Notes: generated by a model from the letters alone, not told the origin. A stretch of DNA of 64,000 nucleotides from Oscillospiraceae bacterium (GCA_034925865.1 JAYFRN010000006.1:260236-324235), one strand, 5' to 3'. Numbered from the stretch's first letter, positions 1 through 9,160 are shown. Program-made: numbers and translations.

Positions 1-134
1 ATTGCCATATTTTTTGGTATTCCTGTTTACTGCGGATGATATGGTCATGGTAAGATCGTTTAAACAACGAAAATCCAATTTCTTTTGAAATTAATGTTTT
101 GAATGATTTTATCAATTGTGGTATGGATTGTTTT

Positions 135-161
135 GTAGGGGACGATGCCCACATCGTCCCG
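135..161. repeat. REP-like palindrome, copy 1 (inside the RAYT pseudogene)
   Basis: A 27-bp sequence whose core is GGGACGATG, a 4-nt loop CCCA, then CATCGTCCC. It is the exact reverse complement of the copy at 287-313. In the RAYT reading frame it encodes the segment GTMWASSPT. Confidence 0.9.
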
Positions 162-286
162 TTTTCTGACAAACAAATAAATATTATCATATGTATATGA
201 TTTGTCATTATCACATATTTGTCAATACCGGTAATTCTATTTATGTATTTTTCTGTGATTATGCCATATTCGGATAATTGAATATT

Positions 287-313
287 CGGGACGATGTGGG
301 CATCGTCCCCTAC
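287..313. repeat. REP-like palindrome, copy 2 (inside the RAYT pseudogene)
   Basis: Exact inverted copy of 135-161, 27 of 27 bases. In the transposase frame it encodes GDDAHIVP. The disabling frameshift lies at its outer edge, so replication or excision slippage at the palindrome may have caused it (inference). Confidence 0.9.
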
Positions 314-522
314 AGTAACATTTCATGTTTATCTTTGACGCATATGGTGATAAAATACGCACCATATTGGCTATAATCATAATCTTTTAATCTGTTTGTT
401 TTTCGTTTCGGCAAATTCAAATTATCACCGCCTGTTATTATATAACTGTCATAGTATCGGATGGTATATTTGCCGTTTATTTGTTGCTGTTTATCGGAAT
501 TGCAAGCCAACGTTGCTTTTAT

Positions 523-1122
523 TTATGTTCTTTTAAAATGTAAAAATGAAAGAATACCGACAGGCGTAAAATACGCGCACCAAAATTCGAGAACGGCAAC
601 TCCGATCCAATATGATCCCTGCATATCTGGTGAAAACATTCCTGTCATGGGTATAATGAAGCATGAAATAAAAAATACTCCGTGAATCAATAACAGCCAT
701 TTCAGCCACTTATCTGCTTTGGTTTTTGCTTGAATTGTTAGCCCTGTAAAAAAAGTTGATAGCGCCATAAGACCGTAACCCAGTAAATCGTAGCTGAAAA
801 ACAAACCGAATTTTTGATAATCAATAATTTTTGCCGCCTGTTCGTCCAATCCGTCCAGCCGCACTGCTGTTGTCTGTGCGAAATACACCAAAAGAATAAC
901 GATCGCATACAAGCCCGCAAACGTCAATGCACAATATCCCGCCGCTTTCTTTTGCGCTTCGCATTCCTGCAAAAACGCGCTTATCATCGGCACAAAGCTG
1001 AATGCAATAAACATACAGGTAAAATAGCTGCCAAAATTATTTCCGGCAATCATACAAAGCGCGAATCCAATCACTGAAGCACAATTTATAAGCGAGCTGA
1101 CGATTCCTATTCTGCGATTCAT
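523..1122 (-). CDS. Small integral membrane protein of unknown function
   Basis: 199 residues with about six hydrophobic segments, starting with residues 7-27 and ending with GVAVLEFWCAYFTPVGILSF near the C-terminus. I do not recognise a named family and no catalytic motif is visible. The ATG at 1122 has a good ribosome binding site (AGAGGTGAT) six bases upstream. The gene stands alone between the RAYT remnant and murQ, on the same strand as both. It could be a small permease or a membrane-anchored accessory protein; the sequence does not decide. Confidence 0.7.
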   Translation of the reverse strand: MNRRIGIVSSLINCASVIGFALCMIAGNNFGSYFTCMFIAFSFVPMISAFLQECEAQKKAAGYCALTFAGLYAIVILLVYFAQTTAVRLDGLDEQAAKIIDYQKFGLFFSYDLLGYGLMALSTFFTGLTIQAKTKADKWLKWLLLIHGVFFISCFIIPMTGMFSPDMQGSYWIGVAVLEFWCAYFTPVGILSFLHFKRT

Positions 1123-1226
1123 GTAATCACCTCTAAGTTTATATTGTATGCAATTTTTTTCATTTTCTGCTTTTATAAAATTTCTGGTCTCTGATTTGCT
1201 TTTTGAGATTTCCCGGCATATTTTAT

Positions 1227-2054
1227 TTATTTTGCTTTCAGTAAGTCTATTGCCTTTTTAATATCATATCCAGCTTTTTCGAGAACAGCACGGGCATCGG
1301 TGGCAGTTGCTCCGGTTTCCGCCTCGATCATGCGCTGCGCCCTGTTGCGCAGCTTCACGTTCGCCGGATTCATGTATACCATCATATTACCGTGTACGCG
1401 CCCAAGCTTTACCATAACACCTGTCGAAATGGTGGTCAGTACCATTTTCTGCGCGGTCGCTGCCTTCATTCTCGTGCTTCCGCTTATGACCTCCGGTCCG
1501 ACGGCAGGCGTGATCGCTATATCGCAAAGAGACGAAAGCGTCGACGAACCGTGACAGCTCAGCCCGACGGTAAGCGCACCCAGCTCCTTTGCGTATTTTA
1601 CTGAGCCGTTGACATATCCGGCGCTTCCGCTTGCCGAAATGCCGAACAAAGCGTCTTTCGCGCAAAGCCCAGCGGCTTTAACGTCTGCAATTCCTTGCTC
1701 CGCGCTGTCTTCCGCCCCCTCCGAGGATGCGACCAGCGCTCCGTATCCGCCGGCAAGAATCCCCATTACCGTCTCTTTTGATACGCCGTATGTCGGCGGA
1801 CATTCCGCCGCGTCAAGCACTCCGAGTCTTCCGGATGTGCCTGCGCCGATATAAATAAGCCGTCCTCCCGCTTTTATCCTCTCGGCGATCGCATCTATCG
1901 CGGCGGCGATGTTTATCAGCTCCTTTTCGACTGCAAAGGCGACTGTTTTGTCCTCGTCGTTAATTAACTTTGCTATTTCATAAGCGCTCATGCGGTCAAT
2001 ATGAGCGCTTTTTTCGTTATTCCGCTCCGTAAGATAAGAATTATAGTTTTCCAT
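1227..2054 (-). CDS. murQ: N-acetylmuramic acid 6-phosphate etherase
   Basis: Cleaves the lactyl ether of MurNAc-6-phosphate to give GlcNAc-6-phosphate and D-lactate in cytoplasmic cell-wall recycling. 275 residues, slightly shorter than the usual ~300. The SIS sugar-phosphate isomerase fold shows the family signature GAGTSGRLGVLDAAECPPTYG around residues 71-91 and PEVISGSTRMKAATAQK further on; the C-terminus has a small UBA-like helical tail. The ATG at 2054 follows GGAGAAACG. The product feeds NagA and NagB, encoded 10 kb away. No MurNAc PTS transporter or MurR-type regulator is next to it. A strong promoter with an inverted repeat lies upstream (2141-2169). Confidence 0.95.
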   Translation of the reverse strand: MENYNSYLTERNNEKSAHIDRMSAYEIAKLINDEDKTVAFAVEKELINIAAAIDAIAERIKAGGRLIYIGAGTSGRLGVLDAAECPPTYGVSKETVMGILAGGYGALVASSEGAEDSAEQGIADVKAAGLCAKDALFGISASGSAGYVNGSVKYAKELGALTVGLSCHGSSTLSSLCDIAITPAVGPEVISGSTRMKAATAQKMVLTTISTGVMVKLGRVHGNMMVYMNPANVKLRNRAQRMIEAETGATATDARAVLEKAGYDIKKAIDLLKAK

Positions 2055-2140
2055 ATCGTTTCTCCATTATGTTGTATATAATTATACGGCTGTGCTGCCG
2101 CTGCAGATTGCATCGATAACAAATTAAGTTGATTATCAAT

Positions 2141-2169
2141 ATAATACTTCCGGTTCCGGAATTTGTCAA
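2141..2169 (-). promoter_or_regulatory. murQ promoter with candidate operator
   Basis: On the minus strand TTGACA (2169-2164), a 17-bp spacer and TATTAT (2146-2141). The spacer carries the inverted repeat TTCCGG-TT-CCGGAA (2148-2161), placed where a bound repressor would block RNA polymerase. The leader to murQ is about 80 nt. Confidence 0.75.
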
Positions 2170-2285
2170 CTTAAAAACTTGCCTTATAGATTATCATTTA
2201 AATTTCCGGATTTTTAATAAATAATCTCTTATAAAAAAAGGGCTATTTATTGCTGTTTAAAATTACCGCGATAATGACATAAAAC

Positions 2286-2314
2286 TTGCTTTTGAATATT
2301 CGGTATGTTATAAT
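2286..2314 (+). promoter_or_regulatory. Promoter of the DUF4430-ECF S component unit
   Basis: TTGCTT (2286-2291), 17-bp spacer, TATAAT (2309-2314). Transcription would start near 2321 and give a leader of about 100 nt that contains the hairpins at 2348-2410. Confidence 0.75.
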
Positions 2315-2347
2315 CCAAAATAAGCCCATACTTTGATATGAGTACTT

Positions 2348-2417
2348 CCGGGAGCCGCGCATCACGCGCAAATAAATACATATGGCTTCCGGCTCGCCTT
2401 ACGAAAGGCGGAGGAAG
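2348..2417 (+). ncRNA. Structured 5' leader, candidate riboswitch of unrecognised class
   Basis: The RNA can form a 9-bp stem CCGGGAGCC (2348-2356) with GGCTTCCGG (2384-2392), enclosing a GCGC/GCGC hairpin (2357-2369) and about 14 unpaired bases. A second hairpin CGCCTT/AAGGCG (2395-2410) lies directly against the ribosome binding site GGAGGAAGGG of the next gene. No B12 box, TPP, FMN or preQ1 consensus is visible, so the class is open. Position and gene context suggest translational control of vitamin uptake (inference). Confidence 0.45.
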
Positions 2418-2424
2418 GGACAAA

Positions 2425-2826
2425 ATGACCAAAACCAAAAAGATTGTACTTGCGCTCGCTGCGCTCGTCATTCTGATCGGCGCGTTTTACGCATGCAAGG
2501 TTTTATTCATTGACAAACCGATTGAAGGCCAAAAGCAGATAACCGTCACGGTTATCCATGGCGACGGCACGCAAAAGGAAGTCAAAATCAAAACTGATGA
2601 GGAATATCTGCGCGGCGCTCTTGATCAGAAAAAGCTCGTTGCCGGAACGGAAGACGAATACGGTCTTTTCATCAAAACCGTTGACGGCGAAACTGTCGAT
2701 GATTCCAAAAAGCAATGGTGGTGCATAACCAAGGGCGGTGAAATGGTCATGACCGGTGTCGATTCGACAGTCATCGCGGACGGAGATAAATTTGAGCTGA
2801 CATTTAAAACAGGATATGACTCATAA
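2425..2826 (+). CDS. DUF4430 domain protein, membrane-anchored
   Basis: 133 residues from the ATG at 2425, which sits behind GGCGGAGGAAGGGA; a longer frame opening at 2338 would start inside the leader hairpins. Residues 6-25 form one N-terminal membrane segment or signal anchor. The rest is a DUF4430-type domain: VIHGDGTQKEVKIKTDEEYLRGAL, then KKQWWCITKGGEMVMTGVD. This fold resembles the substrate-binding part of transcobalamin-like proteins. It overlaps the following ECF S component by 11 nt, so it probably presents the ligand to that transporter outside the membrane. Ligand unknown; cobamides are a reasonable guess. Confidence 0.75.
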   Translation: MTKTKKIVLALAALVILIGAFYACKVLFIDKPIEGQKQITVTVIHGDGTQKEVKIKTDEEYLRGALDQKKLVAGTEDEYGLFIKTVDGETVDDSKKQWWCITKGGEMVMTGVDSTVIADGDKFELTFKTGYDS

Positions 2827-3325
2827 AAAGAAGGTTTTGTGCGTTCGGGATATAATTATATTCGGCATTTTTTCCGCTCTTATGATCATTTCCCAGGTCG
2901 CTCTCAGCTTTCTTCCCAACATTGAGCTCGTTTCGTTCCTTGTTATGCTGTATGTCTCGGTATACGGCATGAGGTCGCTTTGGGCAATATATGTTTTTGT
3001 CGCGGTCGAAGGGGTGCTTTACCCCTTCGGACTGTGGTGGATAAGCTATCTGTATATCTGGACGCTGCTCGCGGTAGCCTCGTATATATTCCGCTCCGCG
3101 CAAAGCCCGCTTGTCTGGGCTATTATAAGCGGTACCTTCGGGCTTTTGTTCGGCGCGCTTTGCGCCATTCCATATATATTTATCGGAGGCTTTGCGATGG
3201 CGTTTTCATACTGGGTCAACGGGATCGCCTTCGATCTGCCGCACTGTATAGGCAATTTCATTATCGCTCTTGTCCTTATGAACCCCGCGAAGAAGCTGAT
3301 TATGAAGCTCGATAATAAATCCTGA
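2816..3325 (+). CDS. ECF transporter S component (substrate-binding membrane subunit)
   Basis: 169 residues with five to six membrane helices (residues 11-30, 33-52, 56-75, 78-98, 103-130, 145-160). The first helix, IIIFGIFSALMIISQVALS, and the C-terminal NFIIALVLMNPAKKLI are typical of ECF S components. These bind a vitamin and dock onto a shared EcfA-EcfA'-EcfT energising module, which is not in this window. The start overlaps the upstream DUF4430 gene by 11 nt, so the two are translationally coupled. Substrate is not readable from the sequence. Confidence 0.75.
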   Translation: MTHKKKVLCVRDIIIFGIFSALMIISQVALSFLPNIELVSFLVMLYVSVYGMRSLWAIYVFVAVEGVLYPFGLWWISYLYIWTLLAVASYIFRSAQSPLVWAIISGTFGLLFGALCAIPYIFIGGFAMAFSYWVNGIAFDLPHCIGNFIIALVLMNPAKKLIMKLDNKS

Positions 3326-3404
3326 CCGTATTCTATACGGACGACTGTATTGCAATATAACGCATATGAAAATTATAAAAATTACCGGAGGTCAGCAAAA
3401 ATCT

Positions 3405-4986
<1,582 letters not shown>

Positions 4987-5031
4987 ATCAGGTGGCTCGA
5001 AAAATTTCAAAAGAATATTTCTGATTTAATC

Positions 5032-5141
5032 TTATTAACTCGGCATTTAAATAATTACCGCTCAAAGAGAGAAAAGACTTTGGTATATGGGCTTTTCTCT
5101 CTCATAAAACAATGCTTATTTAAATGCCGTTTTAATAACTG
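5032..5141 (+). repeat. Palindromic intergenic element, copy A (full length)
   Basis: Ends are near-perfect inverted repeats of TTATTAA-NN-CGGCATTTAAATAA. The centre is a hairpin AGAGAGAAAAG / CTTTTCTCTCT around a TATATGGGC-type loop. No coding capacity. Similarity to copy B extends on both sides, into the IS30 remnant on the left and to about 5178 on the right. Confidence 0.85.
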
Positions 5142-5202
5142 ATAAAAAACTGCAACAATTAAACTTGCAATTTTTAGTACCGAAGGCCGCTCAAGACAAT
5201 TC

Positions 5203-5231
5203 TTGACATATTGTCTAAAATATGATACAAT
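5203..5231 (+). promoter_or_regulatory. Promoter of the HPr-like gene
   Basis: TTGACA (5203-5208), 17-bp spacer, TACAAT (5226-5231), with the start codon 33 bp further on. Confidence 0.85.
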
Positions 5232-5263
5232 TAAAAAAAATAAAATAATCGGAGGTAACAACC

Positions 5264-5497
5264 TTGAAAACACTTCTTATAAAGCTTTCCACGATAGAAG
5301 ACGTCCGCAATTTTGTCAACGCGGTGACAAAATGTGATGCGGAAATAGATCTCACTTCCGGCAGATATATAGTAGACGCCAAATCCATAATGGGTATATT
5401 CAGTCTCGACCTTTTAAACCCCATTACAATGAAAATCAACGGCAACGGCGATTACAGCAGACTTATGGCCGATATAAAGCAATTTATAGTTGAATAA
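5264..5497 (+). CDS. HPr-family phosphocarrier-like protein lacking the active-site histidine
   Basis: 77 residues, close to the HPr length. The region KSIMGIFSLDL matches the conserved HPr segment around the regulatory serine. The catalytic GLHARPA loop near residue 15 is absent; the protein has IEDVRNFVNAV there instead. It therefore cannot act as the ordinary PTS histidine carrier. It may still bind a kinase or CcpA-like partner through the serine face (inference). Start is TTG at 5264, 7 nt after a perfect GGAGGT. It has its own consensus promoter and terminator, so it is monocistronic. Confidence 0.8.
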   Translation: MKTLLIKLSTIEDVRNFVNAVTKCDAEIDLTSGRYIVDAKSIMGIFSLDLLNPITMKINGNGDYSRLMADIKQFIVE

Positions 5498-5577
5498 CAG
5501 CTTATAGATTTTTGAATTTCAAAACCGCATGTTGCTTTAACCCCCAAATGTCGATTACCATTTTTATCTCATTTAAA

Positions 5578-5636
5578 TGCCGGAACGATTTACGGACGCG
5601 AAATTCGCGTCCTGTTTGCCGTTCCGGCACGTTTTA
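5578..5636 (+). terminator. Terminator after the HPr-like gene
   Basis: Outer stem TGCCGGAACG (5578-5587) with CGTTCCGGCA (5620-5629); inner stem GGACGCG-AAATT-CGCGTCC (5594-5612); followed by CGTTTT. Confidence 0.8.
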
Positions 5637-5820
5637 TGATATGTCTGTTTTTTATATTCTACATTCAGCAGACATTATATAGAATTTGTTTATTTAGTTG
5701 CGGCGCAGATTATAATTTATTGATTTTGTGAAATCATAATCTCAACTATAATGATTCATTAACTGTATTTTCAAAAACTTTCTCGTCTAAATGTTCATCA
5801 AAAATTAACAACTGCTTAAG
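5637..5820. other. Intergenic stretch without recognisable features
   Basis: AT-rich, between the HPr terminator and the promoter at 5821. I see no open frame with a ribosome binding site and no strong hairpin. Confidence 0.5.
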
Positions 5821-5848
5821 TTGCATATATATAAAACAGAGTTATAAT
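5821..5848 (+). promoter_or_regulatory. Promoter of the esterase-thioesterase unit
   Basis: TTGCAT (5821-5826), 16-bp spacer, TATAAT (5843-5848). The start point near 5855 coincides with the first stem of the structured leader. Confidence 0.7.
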
Positions 5849-5852
5849 ATTC

Positions 5853-5940
5853 TTCTGCCGATATAGTAATCTGCGGATTATCATCAAGCGGCGGAGGATT
5901 ACCGTACTGTCTGTGTGCAGGCCGGCAGAAACCGGACGCG
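5853..5940 (+). ncRNA. Structured 5' leader, candidate cis-regulatory RNA of unknown class
   Basis: A closing stem TTCTGCCG (5853-5860) with CGGCAGAA (5923-5930) encloses a second stem GTAATC (5866-5871) with GATTAC (5897-5902). The 3' side of the closing stem can instead form CCGG-CAGAAA-CCGG (5922-5935), which gives a possible switch. The whole leader to the first gene is about 170 nt. No known riboswitch consensus recognised. Confidence 0.4.
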
Positions 5941-6024
5941 GCATCATGGACATCAAAAAAACTTATTTTTATTTTATCATGAATACTTTAATTCTGCTAT
6001 AAAAAAGAAAGGCATGACAAAACA

Positions 6025-6681
6025 ATGGTCATTACCGATAAATACGGCGTACCCAAAACAGACCCGACAATTTTTTCTTATATTATAACGACTCCCGACG
6101 ATTTCGATCCCGCGCGCGACAGACTTCCCATGATCGTGTTTTTGCACGGCTCAGGCGAGCGCGGAGACAATATCGAGCTTGTCAAGATACACGGTGTTTC
6201 AAAGCACTTTGCCGCAATGGGTGATAAGCGCAGCTGTATAACTCTGAGTCCTCAATGTCCGTTTGACGAAACATGGAACATGCATATAAAAGAGCTGAAG
6301 TCTTTAATAGATTATATCGCAGATAAATATAACGCCGATAAAAACAGAATTTCCTGTACCGGGCTCAGCATGGGCGGTTTTGGCGCATGGGAGATCGCCA
6401 TGGAATATCCCGGATATTTTTCCGCGGTGGCTCCGGTATGCGGCGGCGGAATGGAATGGCGCGCTTCTCTGATCGGAAATACACCCGTATGGGCATTCCA
6501 CGGAGAGGATGACGATACTGTTCCCGTCGGCAGAACAAAGGACATGGTCAAGACGCTTAAGGCCGCAGGCGGAAACGTGAAAATTACTCTTTATCCCGGA
6601 GTGGGACATAATTGCTGGGATAACGCATATGACAAGGAGGAGTTGATTGACTGGCTTCTGTCTCAGTCAAAATTAATATAA
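6025..6681 (+). CDS. Alpha/beta-hydrolase, carboxylesterase/phospholipase or feruloyl-esterase-like
   Basis: 218 residues, no signal peptide, so cytoplasmic. Visible catalytic triad: nucleophile Ser in GLSMGGFGAW (about residue 115), Asp in HGEDDDTVPVG and His in PGVGHNCWD. The N-terminal IVFLHGSGERGDN contains the oxyanion-hole HGSGERG typical of the PHB-depolymerase/LpqC-like and prolyl-oligopeptidase-related esterases. Substrate is likely an acylated sugar or small ester; this cannot be read from sequence. It is preceded by AAGAAAGG and its stop codon overlaps the next start by one base (TAATG). Confidence 0.85.
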   Translation: MVITDKYGVPKTDPTIFSYIITTPDDFDPARDRLPMIVFLHGSGERGDNIELVKIHGVSKHFAAMGDKRSCITLSPQCPFDETWNMHIKELKSLIDYIADKYNADKNRISCTGLSMGGFGAWEIAMEYPGYFSAVAPVCGGGMEWRASLIGNTPVWAFHGEDDDTVPVGRTKDMVKTLKAAGGNVKITLYPGVGHNCWDNAYDKEELIDWLLSQSKLI

Positions 6682-7460
6682 TGCCGTTTGAAAGAAGCAT
6701 ATGCTTTTATAATTACGATATCGATGAAAACAGTCGTTTACGCGTTTCCTCCGTCATGCATAATATGCAGCAGATCGCTCGCGAGGATCTTGAGCTAGAG
6801 GGACTCGGATATGAAACAATGCGCGACCATGGCTATGTTTTCGTTCTCACAAAAATGCGCATGGAGTTTACATCTCTGCCGGAGGCATATAAAAAGAAAT
6901 TTACTTTAGGCTCGTTTGCCCGCGAAATTCGCGGAGCAACCTTCTTCAGAGATTTCTATATGGATACGCCGGAAGGCGAAAGGCTTCTCGCGGCAGCGAG
7001 TACATGGGCGCTTATGGATTACAATGCGCGGCGTCCGCTTCGTCCGTCGGCTCTGTATACACTGAACGTTCACTTTCCAGACCGTTCAGTCGGCTTTGAT
7101 CCCGAACGAAAGATGGCTCCTGATATTGAGCTTACAAAAGTCGATGAGCGGCGGGTATATTCCTCGATGCTTGACGAAAACCGCCATCTCAACAACTGCG
7201 TTTACGCCGATCTTTTATTTGATTACGCAAAAAATACATATGTCTCTCCGTCTATCCAGATCGATTTCTGCGGTGAGGCGCATAAGGACGATATAATAAC
7301 TGTTTATATTGCCACAGGCGAAAATTTTGATTTTTTGTCGGGATTTAACGAAACCAGGGGAAAGAAGTGCTTCGACGCAATTATTCGCGAGCGTACGAAT
7401 ATAGCCGCGGTAAATGCGACCAGGCTTGAGACAGAAACGGAAACAAAAACAGAAACATAA
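6681..7460 (+). CDS. Acyl-ACP thioesterase (FatA/FatB family)
   Basis: Releases free fatty acids from acyl carrier protein. 259 residues forming two hot-dog domains. The first starts SICFYNYDIDENSRL. The second carries DENRHLNNCVYADLLFD, matching the D-x-N-x-H-x-N-N catalytic signature of plant and clostridial thioesterases. The C-terminus ends in a short T/E repeat (TETETKTET) that looks unstructured. The start overlaps the esterase stop by one base, so the two proteins are translationally coupled. The pairing suggests a joint role in ester or lipid turnover, which remains inference. Confidence 0.9.
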   Translation: MPFERSICFYNYDIDENSRLRVSSVMHNMQQIAREDLELEGLGYETMRDHGYVFVLTKMRMEFTSLPEAYKKKFTLGSFAREIRGATFFRDFYMDTPEGERLLAAASTWALMDYNARRPLRPSALYTLNVHFPDRSVGFDPERKMAPDIELTKVDERRVYSSMLDENRHLNNCVYADLLFDYAKNTYVSPSIQIDFCGEAHKDDIITVYIATGENFDFLSGFNETRGKKCFDAIIRERTNIAAVNATRLETETETKTET

Positions 7461-7523
7461 TAAATAGTTAATATTTACTAAGTTAAAGGAAAAGGAAACG
7501 AAAAACGAAGGAAATATATAATC

Positions 7524-8717
7524 ATGTCAACAAAAAACGAAAAAAGATTCGTATATTGCGATAACGCTGCGACAACAAGGGTATTGCCCGTAATTGCAGC
7601 GGAAATAATGCCGTATTTTACCGAAAATTACGGGAATCCGTCGAGCCTTTATTCAAAAGGCCGGGACGCGAAAAAAGCGCTTGACGATTCGCGCGCGCGA
7701 ATTGCCGCCGTGCTTAACTGCCTTCCGAATGAGATATATTTCACGGGCGGCGGCAGCGAAGGCGACAACTGGGCCATAAAGGGCGCAGCCAAAGCAAACC
7801 AGAAAAAAGGAAAGCACATTATTTCCACCAAAATAGAACACCCCGCCGTGCTTAACACTCTCAGCTCGCTTGAAAAAGAGGGCTTTGAAGTAACTTTGCT
7901 TGATGTATATGAAAACGGCATCGTCCGCGCCGAGGATTTCAAGGCCGCGATACGTCCTGACACCGTGCTTGCCGCGATAATGACGGCCAACAACGAAATA
8001 GGTACGGTTCAGCCTATAAAGGAGCTTTGCGCGATAGCTCATGAAAATGGAGTGCTCTTCTTCACCGACGCGGTGCAGGCGGTCGGACATATTGACATAG
8101 ACCTCAAGGATACGGGAGTGGACATGATGTCCTTTTCCGGTCACAAGATTCACGCGCCGAAGGGTATCGGGGTATTATATTTAAAAAACGGCATTCGTGT
8201 AAGCAATCTCGTCGATGGCGGAGGGCAGGAACGCAAAAAGCGCGGCGGAACCGAGAATGTTCCGGGTGCGGTCGGCACAGCCTGCGCGCTTGAGCTTATG
8301 TGTTCCGACTGGGGAAGAACGAAACGTGCCGAAATTCTCAGTCTCAGAGAAGAGCTTTGCGATGAGCTTCTTAAAATTCCGTATATCAGGCTCAACGGCG
8401 ACCGAAATCGCCGTTTGCCCGGAAATATAAACATTTCGTGCGAATTTATTGAAGGTGAATCACTTATACTGTGGCTTGACATAAACGGTATCTGTGCTTC
8501 GACCGGTTCGGCCTGCTCTACGGCATCTCTCGATCCGTCTCATGTTCTGCTTGCGCTCGGGCTTTCTCATGAAACCGCACACGGCTCTTTGAGAATCACG
8601 CTTGACGTAGAAAATACATGCGAGGATATAGAATACATTGCGTCCACCGTACGCGGTGTTGTCGAAAAGCTGCGAGCAATGAGCCCGCTTTACGATAATG
8701 TTCTGAAAAGCAAATAA
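7524..8717 (+). CDS. nifS: Cysteine desulfurase, NifS/IscS family
   Basis: PLP enzyme that takes sulfur from L-cysteine as a persulfide for iron-sulfur cluster assembly. 397 residues. Motifs: CDNAATTRVLP at the start, NPSSLYSKGRDAK, the PLP lysine in SFSGHKIHAPKGIGVLYL, and the catalytic cysteine loop SACSTASLDPSHVL. The start at 7524 is supported by AAGGA. The next gene, 17 nt downstream, is its scaffold partner nifU. No iscR or mnmA is adjacent, as would be usual in many Firmicutes. Confidence 0.95.
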   Translation: MSTKNEKRFVYCDNAATTRVLPVIAAEIMPYFTENYGNPSSLYSKGRDAKKALDDSRARIAAVLNCLPNEIYFTGGGSEGDNWAIKGAAKANQKKGKHIISTKIEHPAVLNTLSSLEKEGFEVTLLDVYENGIVRAEDFKAAIRPDTVLAAIMTANNEIGTVQPIKELCAIAHENGVLFFTDAVQAVGHIDIDLKDTGVDMMSFSGHKIHAPKGIGVLYLKNGIRVSNLVDGGGQERKKRGGTENVPGAVGTACALELMCSDWGRTKRAEILSLREELCDELLKIPYIRLNGDRNRRLPGNINISCEFIEGESLILWLDINGICASTGSACSTASLDPSHVLLALGLSHETAHGSLRITLDVENTCEDIEYIASTVRGVVEKLRAMSPLYDNVLKSK

Positions 8718-8734
8718 TATAGGAGGATAAACAA

Positions 8735-9160
8735 ATGTACAGCGAAAAAGTGATGGATCATTTCACCAATCCCCGCAACGTTGGCGAGATCGAAAATGCC
8801 GACGGCATCGGCGAGGTCGGAAACGCCAAATGCGGCGATATAATGAGAATGTATCTGAAAATAGACAACGATATAATCACTGATGTCAAGTTCAAAACCT
8901 TCGGCTGCGGTGCTGCCATCGCGACAAGCAGCATGGCCACCGAGCTGATCAAGGGAAAGAGCATAAAGGATGCGCTTAAGCTGACTAACAGCGCGGTCGT
9001 TGAGGCGCTAGACGGTCTTCCCCCGGTAAAGATTCATTGTTCTGTCCTTGCCGAAGAAGCGGTCAAGGCCGCGCTTGCAGATTATTACAGAAAGACCGGA
9101 CGCGAGATCGATTTTGATACCGGCTGCGACGGCTGCTGCGACGCCTGCGGAAAGCACTGA
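8735..9160 (+). CDS. nifU: Iron-sulfur cluster scaffold NifU/IscU
   Basis: 141 residues, IscU-type N-terminal domain. The three cluster-ligand cysteines are in NAKCGDIM, FGCGAAIA and KIHCSVLA; the Asp of CGD is also conserved. The C-terminus carries an unusual cysteine-rich tail, CDGCCDACGKH, after the normal IscU end. Ribosome binding site AGGAGG lies 9 nt upstream. It forms an operon with nifS, closed by the terminator at 9250. Confidence 0.95.
   Translation: MYSEKVMDHFTNPRNVGEIENADGIGEVGNAKCGDIMRMYLKIDNDIITDVKFKTFGCGAAIATSSMATELIKGKSIKDALKLTNSAVVEALDGLPPVKIHCSVLAEEAVKAALADYYRKTGREIDFDTGCDGCCDACGKH

Larger units (their letters stand above)
1..420 (-). pseudogene. REP-associated tyrosine transposase (RAYT, Y1/IS200-like), frameshifted and cut by the window edge
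   Basis: Read on the minus strand, the first part encodes LPKRKTNRLKDYDYSQYG and then AYFITICVKDK, the typical RAYT start. It reaches a TAG stop near 312. In the -1 frame the protein continues with GDDAHIVPNIQLSEYG, then MTNHIHMII carrying the HxH metal motif of HUH transposases, then HDHIIRSKQEYQKIWQ at the window edge. One frameshift near 312 therefore breaks the gene. A plausible start is the TTG at 420 or 414 behind a GGCGGTGA ribosome binding site. The family cuts REP-like palindromes as single strands. Two perfect inverted copies of a 27-bp palindrome lie inside this coding region. The C-terminus lies outside the window. Confidence 0.85.

Noticed and set aside
2338-2424. 29-codon upstream extension of the DUF4430 protein
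   Set aside because: The extension would be encoded by the leader hairpins; the ATG at 2425 has the ribosome binding site and starts a normal signal anchor.
5946-6002. 18-residue frame in the esterase leader (MDIKKTYFYFIMN...)
   Set aside because: No ribosome binding site; a leader peptide cannot be excluded but nothing supports it.
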